Assembly: GCA_030867185.1 (NCBI GenBank)
Contig: CM061487.1
Location: forward strand, 23,647,000 to 23,710,999
From: Tagetes erecta
Taxonomy: Eukaryota > Streptophyta > Magnoliopsida > Asterales > Asteraceae
DNA: 64,000 nucleotides
Direction: 5' to 3'
The position numbers were made by a program, and so were the translations under genes. Shown here piece by piece: positions 35,801 to 47,733 of this stretch. Every line of letters starts with the position of its first letter. The first letter of the stretch is position 1. The notes beneath the pieces are model-generated. The model saw only the letters and a program-made list of their open reading frames with translations, made no database searches and had not been told where the DNA came from.

Positions 35801-36817
35801 ATTCTCAATTCCTTCTGCCTCAGTCTCCATTGGTTCAACCTCCTCTGAATTAGATTCAGACTCAGCATCATCACCACCATCATTATCACCATCATTACCA
35901 TCATCTTCTTCATCATCTGGATGACGAGCAAAGTACTCGTCATCATCTAACAAATTATCTGGCACCTCATCCACAAGGTCCATTGGATCAACAATCTCTC
36001 CATGAGATATGTGATAGTAAATACCTTCTACATCTTCTTCATTGTTTACTATATCTCTCATATAGTCAAACAAATCAACATCAGGCACATTCCCGATACT
36101 CATCTTTCGGTAAGAGAGATCGTTCATGTCCTCTGTATATAGCATACCTCCAACATAACCTTCACTTCTGATAACAGGATATGCAATATTGATCATAAGT
36201 TGTAAGAACCTCGGGTACATGAGGAACTTAAACCTTTTGCCTTTCACCAAGTTGAATACAAAACCATTCATAATCCACCTCGACATGTTGAATGGCTTGT
36301 TCTCTGCTATGGCCACAATTGGTGAAGCAATATCTGAAGGGAAGTTATCGAAACCTGCACTCCTCCTGGACATGCATTGCTGTACAACATAACACAGCAG
36401 CTTATACTTCCTTCCCAACTTTGCCCTGTAAAACTGTGACTTTGGAAACACAGGTGGATGTCCCATGTTCACAAAACACGCTTTACATTCTTCCATAGTC
36501 AGCTCATCCATCATACCAACCTCATCCTCATCTATCCTCAGGGCTTGTCTAATAGCTTCTTCAGTAACATTCAGTACCCAATCTCTAGTAATATGCCCTC
36601 TCACCATAGCAACACCATTCTCATCTCTCACAACCTCTGCTGTTCTCCAAAAGCTCTTGATCAGCCTTGCATATATGACCGGTTTGGCACATATAGCATA
36701 AACATATTTGGTCTTCTTGATGAACTTAATCATATCCCTGTAACCTTCTGTCTCAGGAATTGATTCATCTAAGCATGCTACCAAATTGTGCTTGGGCTCA
36801 AACTTGAGATTCTCCAT
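32870..36817 (-). CDS. Extra 1,315-aa protein between pol and 3' LTR (element B)
   Basis: Complete ORF in the place of env-like genes in Sireviruses. Parts: conserved N-terminal domain (about 1-290); acidic Glu/Asp-rich linker (about 290-370); basic patches (YVRKKRSKP about 374, GKRKID about 624, SSKKAKI about 640) that could be nuclear signals; long coiled coil (about 450-560); four QIEPIQS-type repeats (about 650-735); a separate C-terminal domain (about 770-1315). I see no signal peptide, no convincing membrane segment and no furin-type site, so a membrane envelope role is not supported. The homologue in A is truncated. The frame is free of lesions while gag and pol of the same copy are damaged. 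Function unknown; a structural or host-interaction role is possible. Confidence 0.85.
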   Translation of the reverse strand: MENLKFEPKHNLVACLDESIPETEGYRDMIKFIKKTKYVYAICAKPVIYARLIKSFWRTAEVVRDENGVAMVRGHITRDWVLNVTEEAIRQALRIDEDEVGMMDELTMEECKACFVNMGHPPVFPKSQFYRAKLGRKYKLLCYVVQQCMSRRSAGFDNFPSDIASPIVAIAENKPFNMSRWIMNGFVFNLVKGKRFKFLMYPRFLQLMINIAYPVIRSEGYVGGMLYTEDMNDLSYRKMSIGNVPDVDLFDYMRDIVNNEEDVEGIYYHISHGEIVDPMDLVDEVPDNLLDDDEYFARHPDDEEDDGNDGDNDGGDDAESESNSEEVEPMETEAEGIENVEVMETTMIEEPAEVASVIEEVIVDVPKDISVQYVRKKRSKPIEKPEEIDVIEIAQTVMAEAESIAQIDEVDAGITDPIAIDFPTTSPPIAENIGQDLKSSPNVVPSVDEIEDEKEKRIAELEDMVEKLIEANNLLKASNDRKKKRFDEYWDIHNQNLKIFKELDSDHLNLKIEHDELKAEHAKLKEEYENLKYDYTEVKAECNTLEAEKEMLEKELEEMKPKKAGSSSDKDFSEEVIEVTESHVPKVYLTRARGTTNAGILVESPIIIPDEAVAETVKMDKAEGKRKIDAVPEIFGDEGSSKKAKIHETVQIEPIQSVAVIESEKVTEAETDKSGQIEPIQSDSVAKTEEFVATESEKEAGSEDTVQIEPIQSEAVNVPETEAEVASQSEPVQTDDAPMIEALDDLDEIDWTESEDEAEPVQNVAEELPDDLDQRFAYLERMKYNSVFLNGLTVSQINEEYEKCITAQDKAEADQKEFVIEMGEWTPMQESLNIEDLPPTKLYHQNPDEMTASNMRSWLSSRNYPYKTLQRLKSESLRKIVVSFMKTEKMYNRMFYLDYNNPRYYELTKRFKVLGPKEIPVMALPEDAHKKRHELMDMFPSEAKSYNIPMEVRESWHKAATAGDIVRSLLSKGQSIAELLNSMIVPEKNKKVKIIAWKYDEVFDAFMIKRVNGLCDVYHYYSSIFKLEVQDLKELHKLRLINHTHAERGDKCVMLLDAGMGRTAKFLDFRGQQEDTAYVQAKKQRKKKRLVVTEDMYLEEFSDEYFDKITDPGLKVIDGSQMTKPILRVFYNQETFELKLVRNLEDWDKDMITLFSTFELKLLHPSYIEFLRSYKIEKCKDKLAEADRKLFTVMIEVIAATSEKIRVRKALLNSNLVMVDIPEIEYMRISRKGTLEVKVQGQELPFEFYANIDFAGVNLDSLRRMNALPILTNESKPRQAKIAEKFKSCIEEALKEKEEYKGREMLKIKDEPEEW

Positions 36818-37622
36818 CTGTTAAACACAAACAAACACAAAAACAAGACAAATGTGTTAGATTCTTCATTAAAACATATCAAAATTTTCATAAGTGTTCA
36901 AACAAAAGTTAGAAAACAAAACATTCACATAATCATATTAAATCCTAAATTGTTCTAATAACCTGATTTTCATCATTTTAATCAAACAACTTTGAGTTTT
37001 AAAGATTATATTTCATGTTTCAATTTTAACTGTTAATCACTTAGGCCAAATTTTGACAATTTTATGATGAAAATGTTTATCATGTTTTGGTTCAGTTTTA
37101 ACAAGTTTAATCACTTTTTAAACAGATATTTCATCGTTTTGATGTTTAACTTTTAAAAGCTTCAAAGTTCAACAATGGCGATTTTATCAGTTAAGAACAT
37201 TTTGAGTGATTCAGTTGATTTTAAGGTGTTTTGGTGCAAATGAGTGATTGATTGTTGATAATCGACAGATTTTAACCCTAAAGCAACATTCGATTTCAGT
37301 TTTAACACACAAAATCAAAGTGTCGATTCAAAGTCCAAACACTGTTCATCATCGTTTTTCTTTTTAACAGTTGATTTGCAGGTCTATTTAGGTCAAAAAC
37401 ACAAAATCACTACCTTATTCAATCGATAAACCTCGTTACAAAGCAAACGATTGAATATGATAACTCGGCGATTTTTCGTTCAAGAGTGTTTGTGTGAAAG
37501 TGAAAATGTGAAATGATAAGTGTTTGTGAAGAGGCGGTATTTGTATCGTCAAAAATTTTAGGTCAAACTTTAAGTGCCGGGTCAACAAAAGCAAAATAGG
37601 CCCAATAAACCTTGCCGGGTCA

Positions 37623-37770
37623 AGTACTGTAGTGACGGGTCATGTACTGTAGTGACGGGTCATGTACTGTAGTGACGGGTCAAGTACATAAGTCAAGTCA
37701 CCAACATGTGAAACACACTTGACGGGTCAAGCACTGTAGCGACGGGTAAGTTACTGTAGTGACGGGTAAA
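37623..37770. repeat. 20-bp repeats GTACTGTAGTGACGGGTCAT (element B)
   Basis: Three near-identical copies in 20-bp steps from 37624, then looser copies to 37770. Equivalent to 25831-25990 in A. Confidence 0.8.
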
Positions 37771-37805
37771 GGTTAAGGAACAACTACACCTGATGGGTTT
37801 TATAC

Positions 37806-38240
37806 ATCACCCGGCAGAATAGTTATCTTCAAAACATCACCCGGCAATCATTCTTCATCACCCGGCAACATAGTTGCTTTCCTTCATCATCCGGCTTGCT
37901 TTCTTCATTACACGGCAACCTTCTTCTTCACACGGCAACCTTCTTCACACGGCATACACACTTCTTCATTACCCGGCAACATAGTGTTATACCTTTACAC
38001 GGCAAGAAGACTTCTCTATTACCCGGCTGTATAGTAAACACTTGTCACCCGGCAAGATATCTATGACCTTCACCCGGCTGTATTTGACATGTTCATTGCC
38101 CGGCTGTACAGTGGTCATAATATCTTCACCTTTTCCTCAATCACCCGGCTTGTTTATCAGACATACAACTTTACCCGGCTAAACAGTTCTTTGCCCGGAT
38201 GAACAGTTGCATCTGATATCTTTGCCCGGCTGTAATACTT
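37806..38240 (-). repeat. GCCGGGTGA motif array before the extra ORF (element B)
   Basis: About 18 degenerate copies; the plus strand reads CACCCGGC, TACCCGGCTGTATAGT and similar. Compared with A, copies have been gained and lost, but orientation and the core are kept. Confidence 0.75.
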
Positions 38241-39734
38241 AAGCAATTTTCTTCACTTTTCTCGTCTGTTGACTTTTTCAACGGCATTTATTGCACCTGC
38301 AAACATTCTCCGACATATTAATTAGACAAGTTATCCTTAAAAAGAATGTTTGTCATATTAATTATCAAACAACATTAAACATTGCAACAAATTAATTTTC
38401 GATTAAAATTCATTTTTCTTTTTCTTTTTCAAAAATGTTTTTGCACAACCAATTTTTCTATATCCCGAAGCAATTTCTTAAAAAACAAATTACAAGACCT
38501 TGGGTTTGTTTTTAACACATCCAATACCTTTGCTTTTCATAACTTATAACCTTGTTCATTCAAAAACACACTTATTTAAAACAAAATATTTTTGGATTTT
38601 TGTAGATATTTTTCTTCAATTTATTCTCCCCCTAAACTTGAAATTTCTTGAAATTTTTAAGTTTAACAAGGATGTTGATGTGTCAATAATGATTCCAAAT
38701 GCCTGCACACACAAAGCACACACATTAAAATAAAGACATATGCAATGCAATGAATCAAAATATCGCAGAGAGATCATACCACACATTATCTGAACATGTT
38801 TTGCAAGTTTTGAATAGACATTTGACTTATGCTTGATTGAGTGATGATATGAAAACATACCAATTAGCTCGAATTGACACACTTACTTTTTCAGTATCAT
38901 GATGATATTTAAGGTTCGATTAGAATGACTTATGTGACCCACATGTATACATATGTCAACATATTTCCTTATCAATCACTACCTGAATGCATATTGCAGA
39001 AAACCTGGTCACTTACAGTCATACACAGTGTGGAATCTGGGTTCTATTCGGATTTGGTCCACTTTGGGACTTCTTTTTAATTCCAACTTTGGGAATTTTT
39101 CTTTCCTATCGTTCCCCTTGGGAATCTTCTGAATTCCTTTTTGGAATTTTTGTTTGGTGTTGGTCCACATTTGGGACTCTTTTTGTTCCTTTTGGAATCT
39201 TTTGCTGCACCTTGAAGCTCAAAAGAGACTTCGTGTGAGACTTCAGGTCTGTGGGTACCACAACAAAGAAGCTCACGATGCGGTTCATCACACTGAATAC
39301 ACTGCATCGTTACCCGATCATGCACAACTATCATCACAAGCAATGTATCAAAAGATATATATCTAGACATGTATAACAATGGAACTTAACACAAATATCA
39401 TTAAGTTTATGTTTGTCAACAATCAACTTACTTGTTCAGTCTAATTGTCTGAGCTGTCTAGCACATCAACTAACATTCATCAGTCTTTATTAAAAATTAT
39501 GTAACAAATAATGTCTAGTGTATCTATCATTTCTCACTTTTGCAATATAGATTCTTATGACATGATATTTTCTTTTCTTTTTGATTTTTATATTTTGTAT
39601 TTGCTTTTCTTTTTCATGCACACACACAATGCAAAACATAAAATAAAAGACAAAGGAATCAATACTTAACATCAACTTATTATATTTTTGGCATTTATAT
39701 TTTCTGATTTTTCTTTTGTTTTAGAAAAATAGAA

Positions 39735-42700
39735 TTAATCATGATTGATTAATCCTATGGATTGAATTAAAAATTCAAACCGGCCTGACAAAAATGATTT
39801 TGTGAAAAGATCTGCCAGTTGTTTGTCGGTATGAACTTTAATCAAAATTATTAAACCTTTTTCAGAGTTGTCTCTTAAAAAGTGATATCTAATTTCGATG
39901 TGTTTGGTTTTAGAATGTTGAACAGGATTAGCAGTTATGAACATAGCAGCAGTATTGTCTATGTAAATAGGCGTTTTTAGAAAGTTAAACCCGTAGTCAA
40001 GCAACTGATTTTGTAACCATAAAACCTGAGAACATCCTGCAGATGCAGCGATATACTCTGCTTCAGCGGTAGATACAGAAACATTGGTTTGCTTCTTGCA
40101 TTGCCAAGAGACAAGCCTAGGACCCAGAAATTGACAACCACCAGTAGTCGATTTCCTGTCAAGAGCACAACCACCAAAATCACTGTCAGAATAGCTATAT
40201 AATTCAAAATTTCCTTCATAAGGATACCATAACCCAAGTTTCGGTTTCCCTTTGAGATATCTGAATATACGCTTCACAGCAATCAGGTGCGACTCCTTTG
40301 GATCAGACTGATATCTTGCGCATACACATACAGCGTACATGATGTCTGGCCTTGATGCAGTAAGATACATCAGTGAACCGATCATTGATCTGTATAGTGT
40401 TTGATCCACGGATTTGCCTTTCGGATCCGGTTGTATCTTGCAGTTCACATCAGAAGGAGTTCAAATTGTTTGACAATCTTGCATCTTGAACTTCTTCAAC
40501 AACTTCTCAACAAATTTTGATTGATTGATGAAAATTCCGTCAGCTGATTGTTTCACTTGTAATCCAAGAAAGAAATTAATCTCCCCCATAGAACTCATCT
40601 GGAATCTGCACTTCATGATTTCCTCAAATTCTTTGCACATTGACTCACTAGTTGATCCGAAAATAATATCGTCCACATAAACTTGAACACATAAGAGATC
40701 GTCATTCTCCCTCTTCATAAACAAAGTTGGATCAATCTGTCCTCTTGTGAATCCATGTTCTAATAAATGCTTAGATAATGTTTCATACCAGATTCTAGGA
40801 GCTTGATGTAGACCGTAAAGAGCTTTACTCAACTTGTATACCCGATGAGGATAGTCAGGATCTTCAAAACCCGGAGGTTGTCTGACATATACGTCATCTG
40901 TAATTGGTCCATAGAGAAAAGCACCTTTCACGTCCATTTGGAATACTTTAAACTTCATGAAGGAAGCATATGCAAGAAAAACGCGTATGGCTTCAAGTCT
41001 TGCGACCGGAGCAAACACTTCTTCATAATCAATGCCTTCTTCTTGAGTGTATCCCTGTGCAATGAGTCTTGCTTTGTTTCTCACAACAATGCCACGTTCG
41101 TCTGGCTTGTTTTTGTACAACCATCTTGTACCTATTGCATTCTCTCCTTCAGGTAAGTCCACAAGTTTCCAAACTTCCTGTTTGCGAAACTGAAGCAATT
41201 CCTCTTGCATGGCTTCGATCCAACTGTTGTCTTGCAACGCCTCTGAAATGTTCTTTGGCACCACTTGAGATAGAAAACACGAGTAAAGACAAACATTTGC
41301 TTGTTCAGTCTGACTTCTTGTAGTTCTCTGATTCAACGGTCCAATAATCTGCGAGACAGGATGTTTCTTGTGAATTCGATGAATAGGAATATCACCTCCT
41401 TGCACTTGAGTCTCTAGATTAGAAGTATTCAGATTTGGTAGATCTTGTAGTATGGATGAAGTATGCGGTGTGAAATTCGGGACTTGATCCGGTGAATTGA
41501 TGAAGTAATCAAATGATTCTGGAATGACTTCAACATTCGGATCTGATGATGGTTGATTTTGAACGGATCCACCATCATTAGGAGACATTTGCGAATTCAC
41601 ATTTTCTTCATGATTGTTTGATTCTTGATCTTCTTGCGAACCAGAAGGACCCGGAGCTTGACTGGATTTGACATGATCAGGATTGTGAAATGACATGAAT
41701 GGATATTCAGAATTGATATTGCCATCCTCGTCATTATCAGAATCGTCACTAAAGCTTCCTAAGTCACCTGATTCCTTCCTTGTTTTTCCTGAAAAATCAA
41801 ACAAGTTAGAATTGAAAGATTTTGATAACGCATCTAAATCAAATAACCATTCGGGACCATGCGCCACTGATGGAAACGAGTTTTCTAAAAACTTTACGTT
41901 AATAGTTTCAATAACAGTATTTGTTTTGCTATTAAAAACCCGATAAGCTTTAGAAACAGACGAATATCCTAGGAAAAATCCATCGTCAGATTTTGACTCA
42001 AATTTCCCGAGATGATCATTTAAATTTAGAATCGTTACGGGACAACCAAATGCTTTCAAATAAGAAATATTCGGCTTTCTTCCAAATAACAACTCATAAG
42101 ACGTTTTCTGTTTGTCTTGCACTAATAGTGTCCTATTTTGTACAAAACACGCAGTAGCAATAGCTTCGTCCCAAAAAGTGATAGGGATTTTGGCATCTGC
42201 GAGCATGGATCTTGCAGCTTCAATTAGTGTCCGGTTTTTCCGTTCCGCAACCCCATTCTGTCGAGGCGTTCTTGGAGCACTATACTGACGCGCAATTCCT
42301 TTTTCTGCACAAAATAAATCCACATTAGCGTTTTTGAATTCAGTACCATTATTGCTTCTTAACACTGTAACTTTGCAATCCAATTGGTTTTCAACTTTGA
42401 TGATAAATTCTTTTAATAATTCAGCTGTTTCAGATTTAGCATGCAAAAAATAAACCCAAGAAAATCTAGTGAAATCGTCAATAATGACAAAACAATAGGA
42501 TTTCTTTCCGATGCTTTGCACATTTGTTGGTCCGAAAAGATCCATATGTAGCATCTGCAAGGGTTTTGAAATGGAGTTTTCTAGCTTGGACTTAAAAGAC
42601 ATCCGATGCTGTTTGCCCTTCAAACATGCTGAACAAAGATCAGTTGTGGAGAATTTCTTCGATGGGATTCCCACAGCGTGATTTCCAGTTACCAAACGGT

Positions 42701-43184
42701 TCATGTTTCTGAAGTTGGAATGGCCCAGCCGTCTATGCCAAAGCTGACTCTCATCATTTGAAGCATGAGCAATGAGACAGGTTGTTTCGGTATCAGCGTC
42801 AATCTGCGACATATCCAACTTGTATACATCACGATCTCTTGGAGCTTTAACCACTACCCACTCATTGTCAATCTTGAAACCTGGTTTAAGAATATAACAG
42901 AAAGAATCATCAAATAAAGTTGAATAAGATTTATCACAAATTTGCGAGACACTTAGTAAGTTAAAGTTCAACTGTGCACAGTAGTTGACTTTATCAAAAC
43001 TAATGACTCCATTGGATACGGTTCCTTCTCCTGTGATCTTTCCACCCGCATCACCTCCAAATGCAACGTGTGTACCATTTTTCAGCTTGAAATCCTGAAG
43101 CAAGGCATGGTTGCCTGTCATGTGCCGGCTACACCCACTATCAACGAACCACGAGTTGATAGGTCTTCTTGGGCGTACCTGCAT
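39735..43184 (-). pseudogene. pol: Copia pol of element B with nonsense codon and lost IN catalytic Asp
   Basis: Aligned with the intact pol of A over its full length. Position 908 is TGA where A has CGA (QDCQTI then stop at 40461), removing the end of RT and all of RNase H (continued at 39735-40448). The change is C to T in a CpG. In addition the second integrase catalytic residue is Asn278 (RSNNGTEF) in place of Asp, and RTPQQNG is RTPRQNG. Protease DSG, YVDD and the downstream RNase H motifs are preserved. The start is 13 nt after the gag stop and out of frame with it. Confidence 0.9.
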
Positions 43185-43197
43185 TTCAACAATTTAT

Positions 43198-46100
43198 TTA
43201 GTTAGTTTGGTCAACCCAGGCCCACACGGTCTTGGGTTTTCCGAATCTATCAGCAATAGTAACTTGTTGATATTGAACATTTTGAAAATTTGTTTCATTT
43301 AAGAGATTTTGATGCTGATAACTTCGCCCATTGGCGTTCAATGATTGCTTTCTTCTCAAAGCAATAAACCTTTCCTCTAGCTTAGGATCAAGGTTATTTT
43401 CAAACTTTTGATTTCTTTCCATTAAAGCTCTTGGTTTAAAATGGTTAACCTGCACATTTCTTGAAAAGTTAGAAACAGAATTGTTTCGATTGAAATTTCT
43501 CAAAACTGGAGAATGACTTTGACTCATATTTTGAAAACCAAATGAATGATTTCTGTTAATGTTTGAAAATGGAGTCATTTCTCTAGTTGAGTTTGATCGA
43601 AAGAAACAATCCTTTGTGTCATGGTTTCTTCTCTCACAAATATCACAAAATTTGTTATAGTAACATTCTTCTGTAGAATGGTTTCTTTTGTCACAGAAAC
43701 TGCAGTACCTGTTAAAGAAACATTCAGCAGTTGCATGATTATACCTATTACAAATTTCACAATGTTTCTTGCTAATCCTAAAGAGCCGATTGTTAACTTT
43801 TGATGTTGAACCAAAGCGTGATTCATTATCTTGGTTATTCGGTTTTAGATTAACGATCTTTTGTGGAGACTTGGTTTGAGATTTTGATTGCATGGAACTT
43901 TGGTTCGATTTTAAACTGTTCTGTTTGGTTACCTTTTTGTTTTCAACTCTCTTATCATTGACAGCGGAAGACTTAGGACCTGAACCTGTTTTCAGACCAG
44001 AGTTAGATTTGATTGGAGAATTGATTGGTTTACCATAAGATCCGTTCAAATCAAACGTTCCTGCAGACACAAACTTGATTTTCTTTCCTTTTGACACTTT
44101 CTTGACAGGTTTGTCAGTTTTAACACTTTGAACTTTGGTTTTATCATTTGTTTTTAAGACACTTTTGTCTTTTTACTGTTTCGTTTCAGATTGATTGTTC
44201 ATTGTTTTCGATTTCTGCTTCTTTGCAGTTGAAACATCAGTCTTTTTCACTTCTGGCTTTTTGACCAACTGAGCAGCAACTTGCGCCTTTTGTTCTTTCT
44301 TCCACTTGATGTATTCAGGATCATTGTATCCTGAAAATTCACCTTCTTCCTTCACCGGTGTTTCTGGTTCGGGATTAAGCTTTGGATACTCAACAAGTTG
44401 GATAAGAACAGGTTCTATTTTGTTTTCAGATTTGTTGCTTGCTTCATCATCAGCTTCAGTTGTCATTTCATCTTCTTCTCTCAAACTTTCAATCAACACC
44501 TCAGATCCTTCAGACTCGGATTTACTTCTTTGAATTTCTTTAAATTTTCGTTCATTTTCAGGTGAATGATCAAATTCATTAAAGTTTTCCGGTAAGGTTT
44601 GAGTTATTGAATTTGGCATCGGTTCATGAGTAAAACCCAACCCGGTTTTGGTTTTGTTACCTCTTTCTTTGATGAGTTGTTTAACCATGGTTTTACAGCT
44701 TTTAACCTTTGTTAATTCAACTTGAGTGACAGCATGTGCGACTTTTTCTTGTTCAAAGTTCTTTGTCATTTCTTCAAGTTGTTTGGTTATCAATTCCAGT
44801 TCCTTTAAGGTTTTGTTCCATGATTCTTTAAGTGACAAAATCTTCTCATCAGCAATTTTGTGATCAATTTTAAGTTGTTCATGAATTTTCTCATGTTTGC
44901 TTAATTTGTCACCGATTTTAAATGAATGAGTTCGATAATGTTCTACTTGTTGAATGCACTGTTCAGAACATAGCCTTTCCTTGACATCAGCAGGTAATGG
45001 AACATAGTTAGGGGGTAAGTCAGTATTAACCTTTGGTTGTTCGGTAGATGATGAAGACTCACTGGCAGTAGCCATCAGCACAAGTTCAGACTCAGATTCT
45101 TCAACAGGATCAGATTTTGCACTCCAGTCATAATCTTCAGAATCTTCACTCACATCTTCAATCATCTTACCATCCCCTTCTTCTGACCAATCTTCTTCAA
45201 TTTCACATACCAGTGCCAAACTTGATGTAAGGTCAGACGTAAATTGTTCTGCATAAGCACTCCAATCATATCCGTCTTTAACACTTACGACCAATGCTTT
45301 AGTCTGTTCTTCTGGCTTCTTTCCTTCATCCTTCAACTCAGGCATAGGAAGACTTTGGTATGGTTTCTGAAAGAAACGTTGGTTTCTGCCTTGATAACTC
45401 GAAGATTGTTGAGAACTTTGACCTTGACCTTGATTGCTTGAACTAGCTTGATCATTGAAATTCTTAGGAGCTTTGCATTCTCTTGAGAAATGACCATACT
45501 GGTTACAATTAAAACATCTGGCTTTTGATTTGTCAAATCCAACAGTCTTGTTAGCATGAGGTTTGTAACTTCGGTTAACGTATGCATGCTTTTGAGTTCG
45601 GTATGCAACCATAACCATTTGCCAGTTAAGATCCATTTCTTCAACATCAACTGGATCCATCTCAAACAAGTCTTGAAGGACAACGTCCATTTGACTTAAG
45701 TGACTTCCTTGATAAGCTTGAAAACTTGCCATAAAAGCAGTAAAGGCAGTTTTAGTTTCATCATCTTGCAACAGAATATTCACAACGTCTTTCACTTTAG
45801 CTTGAACATTTGAACTTTGATTTTCTGATTGATTCTGATTTTGGCTTTGAACTTGAGCTCTTGGTGGAGATTGAGGTTGAGAATAAGTTGGTGAATTTGG
45901 AAAGTATGCTGAATCAGTAAAGAAACTTGCACCAACAAATAAGTCACCCTCATCTTCAAATTTCATTCCATCTTGAGCAAGAAAAGCATTATCCACAGTA
46001 TTGGCAGGATTTACCACATACTTATACTGAGTTTGTGAGCTTGATCTATCAGTGTTTCTAGATCCTTCATCAATCTCGACTTCTTCAATCTTTCCAATAA

Positions 46101-46719
46101 GCAAATCAAGTTCCATTGGAAATTTCTCAGTATGTTTTAACAGAGTAACAGTCTGCTTCCATGATGATGGTAAAGCACATAACAATCGATCATTCAAGTC
46201 TTGAAGTTCAGTTTTAACTCCGAGGTTTGTCATCTCAGTAGTTAAATGAACAAACCTGTTCATCATTTGGTGTACTGTCTCTCCATTAATGTGTTCAAAC
46301 AATTCCAGTTGTCTCTTCAGCTTTGATTTCTTCAAGCTTCTCAATTGTTCTCCTCCTTCACATATAGACTTCAATGCTTTGAAGCATGTATAACCAGTCT
46401 GATATGCATCCAATCTAGACAGAACTTGGAGTGGCAACCCCTTGCACATTAAAGAATATGCCTTGCTATCATTCTTTACTTTCTTCAAATCTTCTGCTGA
46501 CAGATTATCCTCTGGATAAGGTGTAGTAGAGTCTTTGGTGTAGGTACTTGCACTATCTGGTTGTGTCTGAGTTGGAATGTGAGGACCCTTCTCAATTGAT
46601 TTCCACAAGTCATTATCAATAGAACACAAGTGATGTCTCAACCTGATAGTCCAGTTCTTGAAATCTGCACGATTCAAAAGTCTAGGAACACGGTTATCAG
46701 AATCATCATTAGGAGCCAT
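43198..46719 (-). pseudogene. gag: Copia gag of element B with one internal stop
   Basis: One frame of about 1,173 codons with a TAA at 44173-44175 (TCA in A and C). The N-terminus has the UBN2/DUF4219-like gag pattern (FKNWTIRLRHHLCSIDNDLW). A CCHC knuckle (CFNCNQYGHFSREC) lies near 400, followed by Ser/Glu-rich segments and a coiled coil at about 600-690. After the stop come three tandem CCHC knuckles and the ending VWAWVDQTN. Four knuckles in one gag is more than the one or two usual in copia. The product would form the particle and package RNA. Truncated at the TAA, it would keep the coat domain and first knuckle only. Confidence 0.85.
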
Positions 46720-47719
46720 TTTAACAATTTTTTTAAGAAAAATATTTTTGATTTTTGTTAATTTTTTGAAAAAAAGTGATTAAAAATACTAAAATAAAGA
46801 CAAGAAATTAAAGACAAGATAAGAAACAAGTATTAAAAACAACTAAATTGAGTCACACGGCAAAACAGTGAAAATCCTTCTTCAACCGGCTAAACAGTGT
46901 CTTTGTTCTTCACCCGGCAGGAAAAAGTCTTTACACGGCTAAACAGTTAGACGGCTCAACAGTAGAAAATACTTTTGTTCTTCACCCGGATGAACAGTTA
47001 CCCGGCAATAAGAAAAACTTCACACGGCAAAAATCTTGACCCGGCAGAATCTTGACACGGCAAAAGTCTTTGTCCGGCTGAACAGTACTCGATCACACGG
47101 CAGAGTTGTTAATTACCCGGCTACACAGTGTATTACCCGGCTGACTTTTTCTTTATCACACGGCGTAACAGTGTATTACCCGGCACAACAGTGTATCACC
47201 CGACTGAACAGTAGCACTTTTTCAAGTCAAATTCTTCACCCGTCTAGAACAAATTCCCTTACACGGCAATACAGGACCTAATTTCTTCTCAAATCTAAGT
47301 CTAAGGAAATTGTCTAAGTCAAAATAATCACCCGGCAAGTTAATCTTCAACCAAAACTGAACTGTTCATCATTTTCGTCAAACGAATTTTCTGGATTTTG
47401 TCTAAAATTTGTCCAAATTGTCTAAAATTCACACACAAGCTGTGAAAAGGTCCGATTAACAATCCCTTATATCAATCAATCCAAATCATGATCAAATCTG
47501 ATGATATTGAGCAAAAATTTGATCGAACAGTAACTTCTTAATTTCTTCTTAATTTCTCAGATCTGATGAGAATCTGATGAAATCTGCACAATCGTTGAGT
47601 ATTAGAGTGATTATGATGATGAATCACACCTAAAAACACCAACAATTCATTCAGATCATTGTATTTGAGCAATTTTGATGTGTTTTGCTTAAGAACAGCG
47701 AAGAAACACAGTACCGATA
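46720..47719 (-). other. 5' leader of element B with motif array
   Basis: One kilobase between primer site and gag ATG without a gene. Its core (47340-46853) is an array of about 20 degenerate motifs, on the plus strand CACCCGGCTGAACAGT, ACACGGCAAAACAGT and similar. In element sense it reads ACTGTTCAGCCGGGTG. The leader is the usual place for dimerisation and packaging signals. Confidence 0.7.
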
Positions 47720-47731
47720 GCTCTGATACCA
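47720..47731 (-). promoter_or_regulatory. Primer binding site of element B
   Basis: The minus strand reads TGGTATCAGAGC two bases after the LTR end. This is the classical tRNA-iMet 3'-end complement, used to prime minus-strand DNA synthesis. Confidence 0.95.
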
Positions 47732-47733
47732 AT

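Larger units (their letters stand above)
36818..39734 (-). other. Spacer between pol and extra ORF (element B)
   Basis: Closely parallels 25022-28010 in order and sequence: GGAAT-type short repeats (about 39050-39200), internal polypurine motif (38625-38636), GCCGGGTGA-like array (37806-38240) and 20-bp repeats (37623-37770). There is no gene, and the short open frames found here are not conserved between A and B. Confidence 0.7.

Noticed and set aside
32870..36817. Calling the extra ORF an envelope gene
   Set aside because: Position alone suggests it; there is no signal peptide, fusion peptide, convincing transmembrane segment or cleavage site.
39735..40448. A separate 237-aa gene starting at NCKIQPDPK in element B
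   Set aside because: The apparent start is GTG and the sequence simply continues pol after the TGA at 40461; it is the rest of a broken pol.
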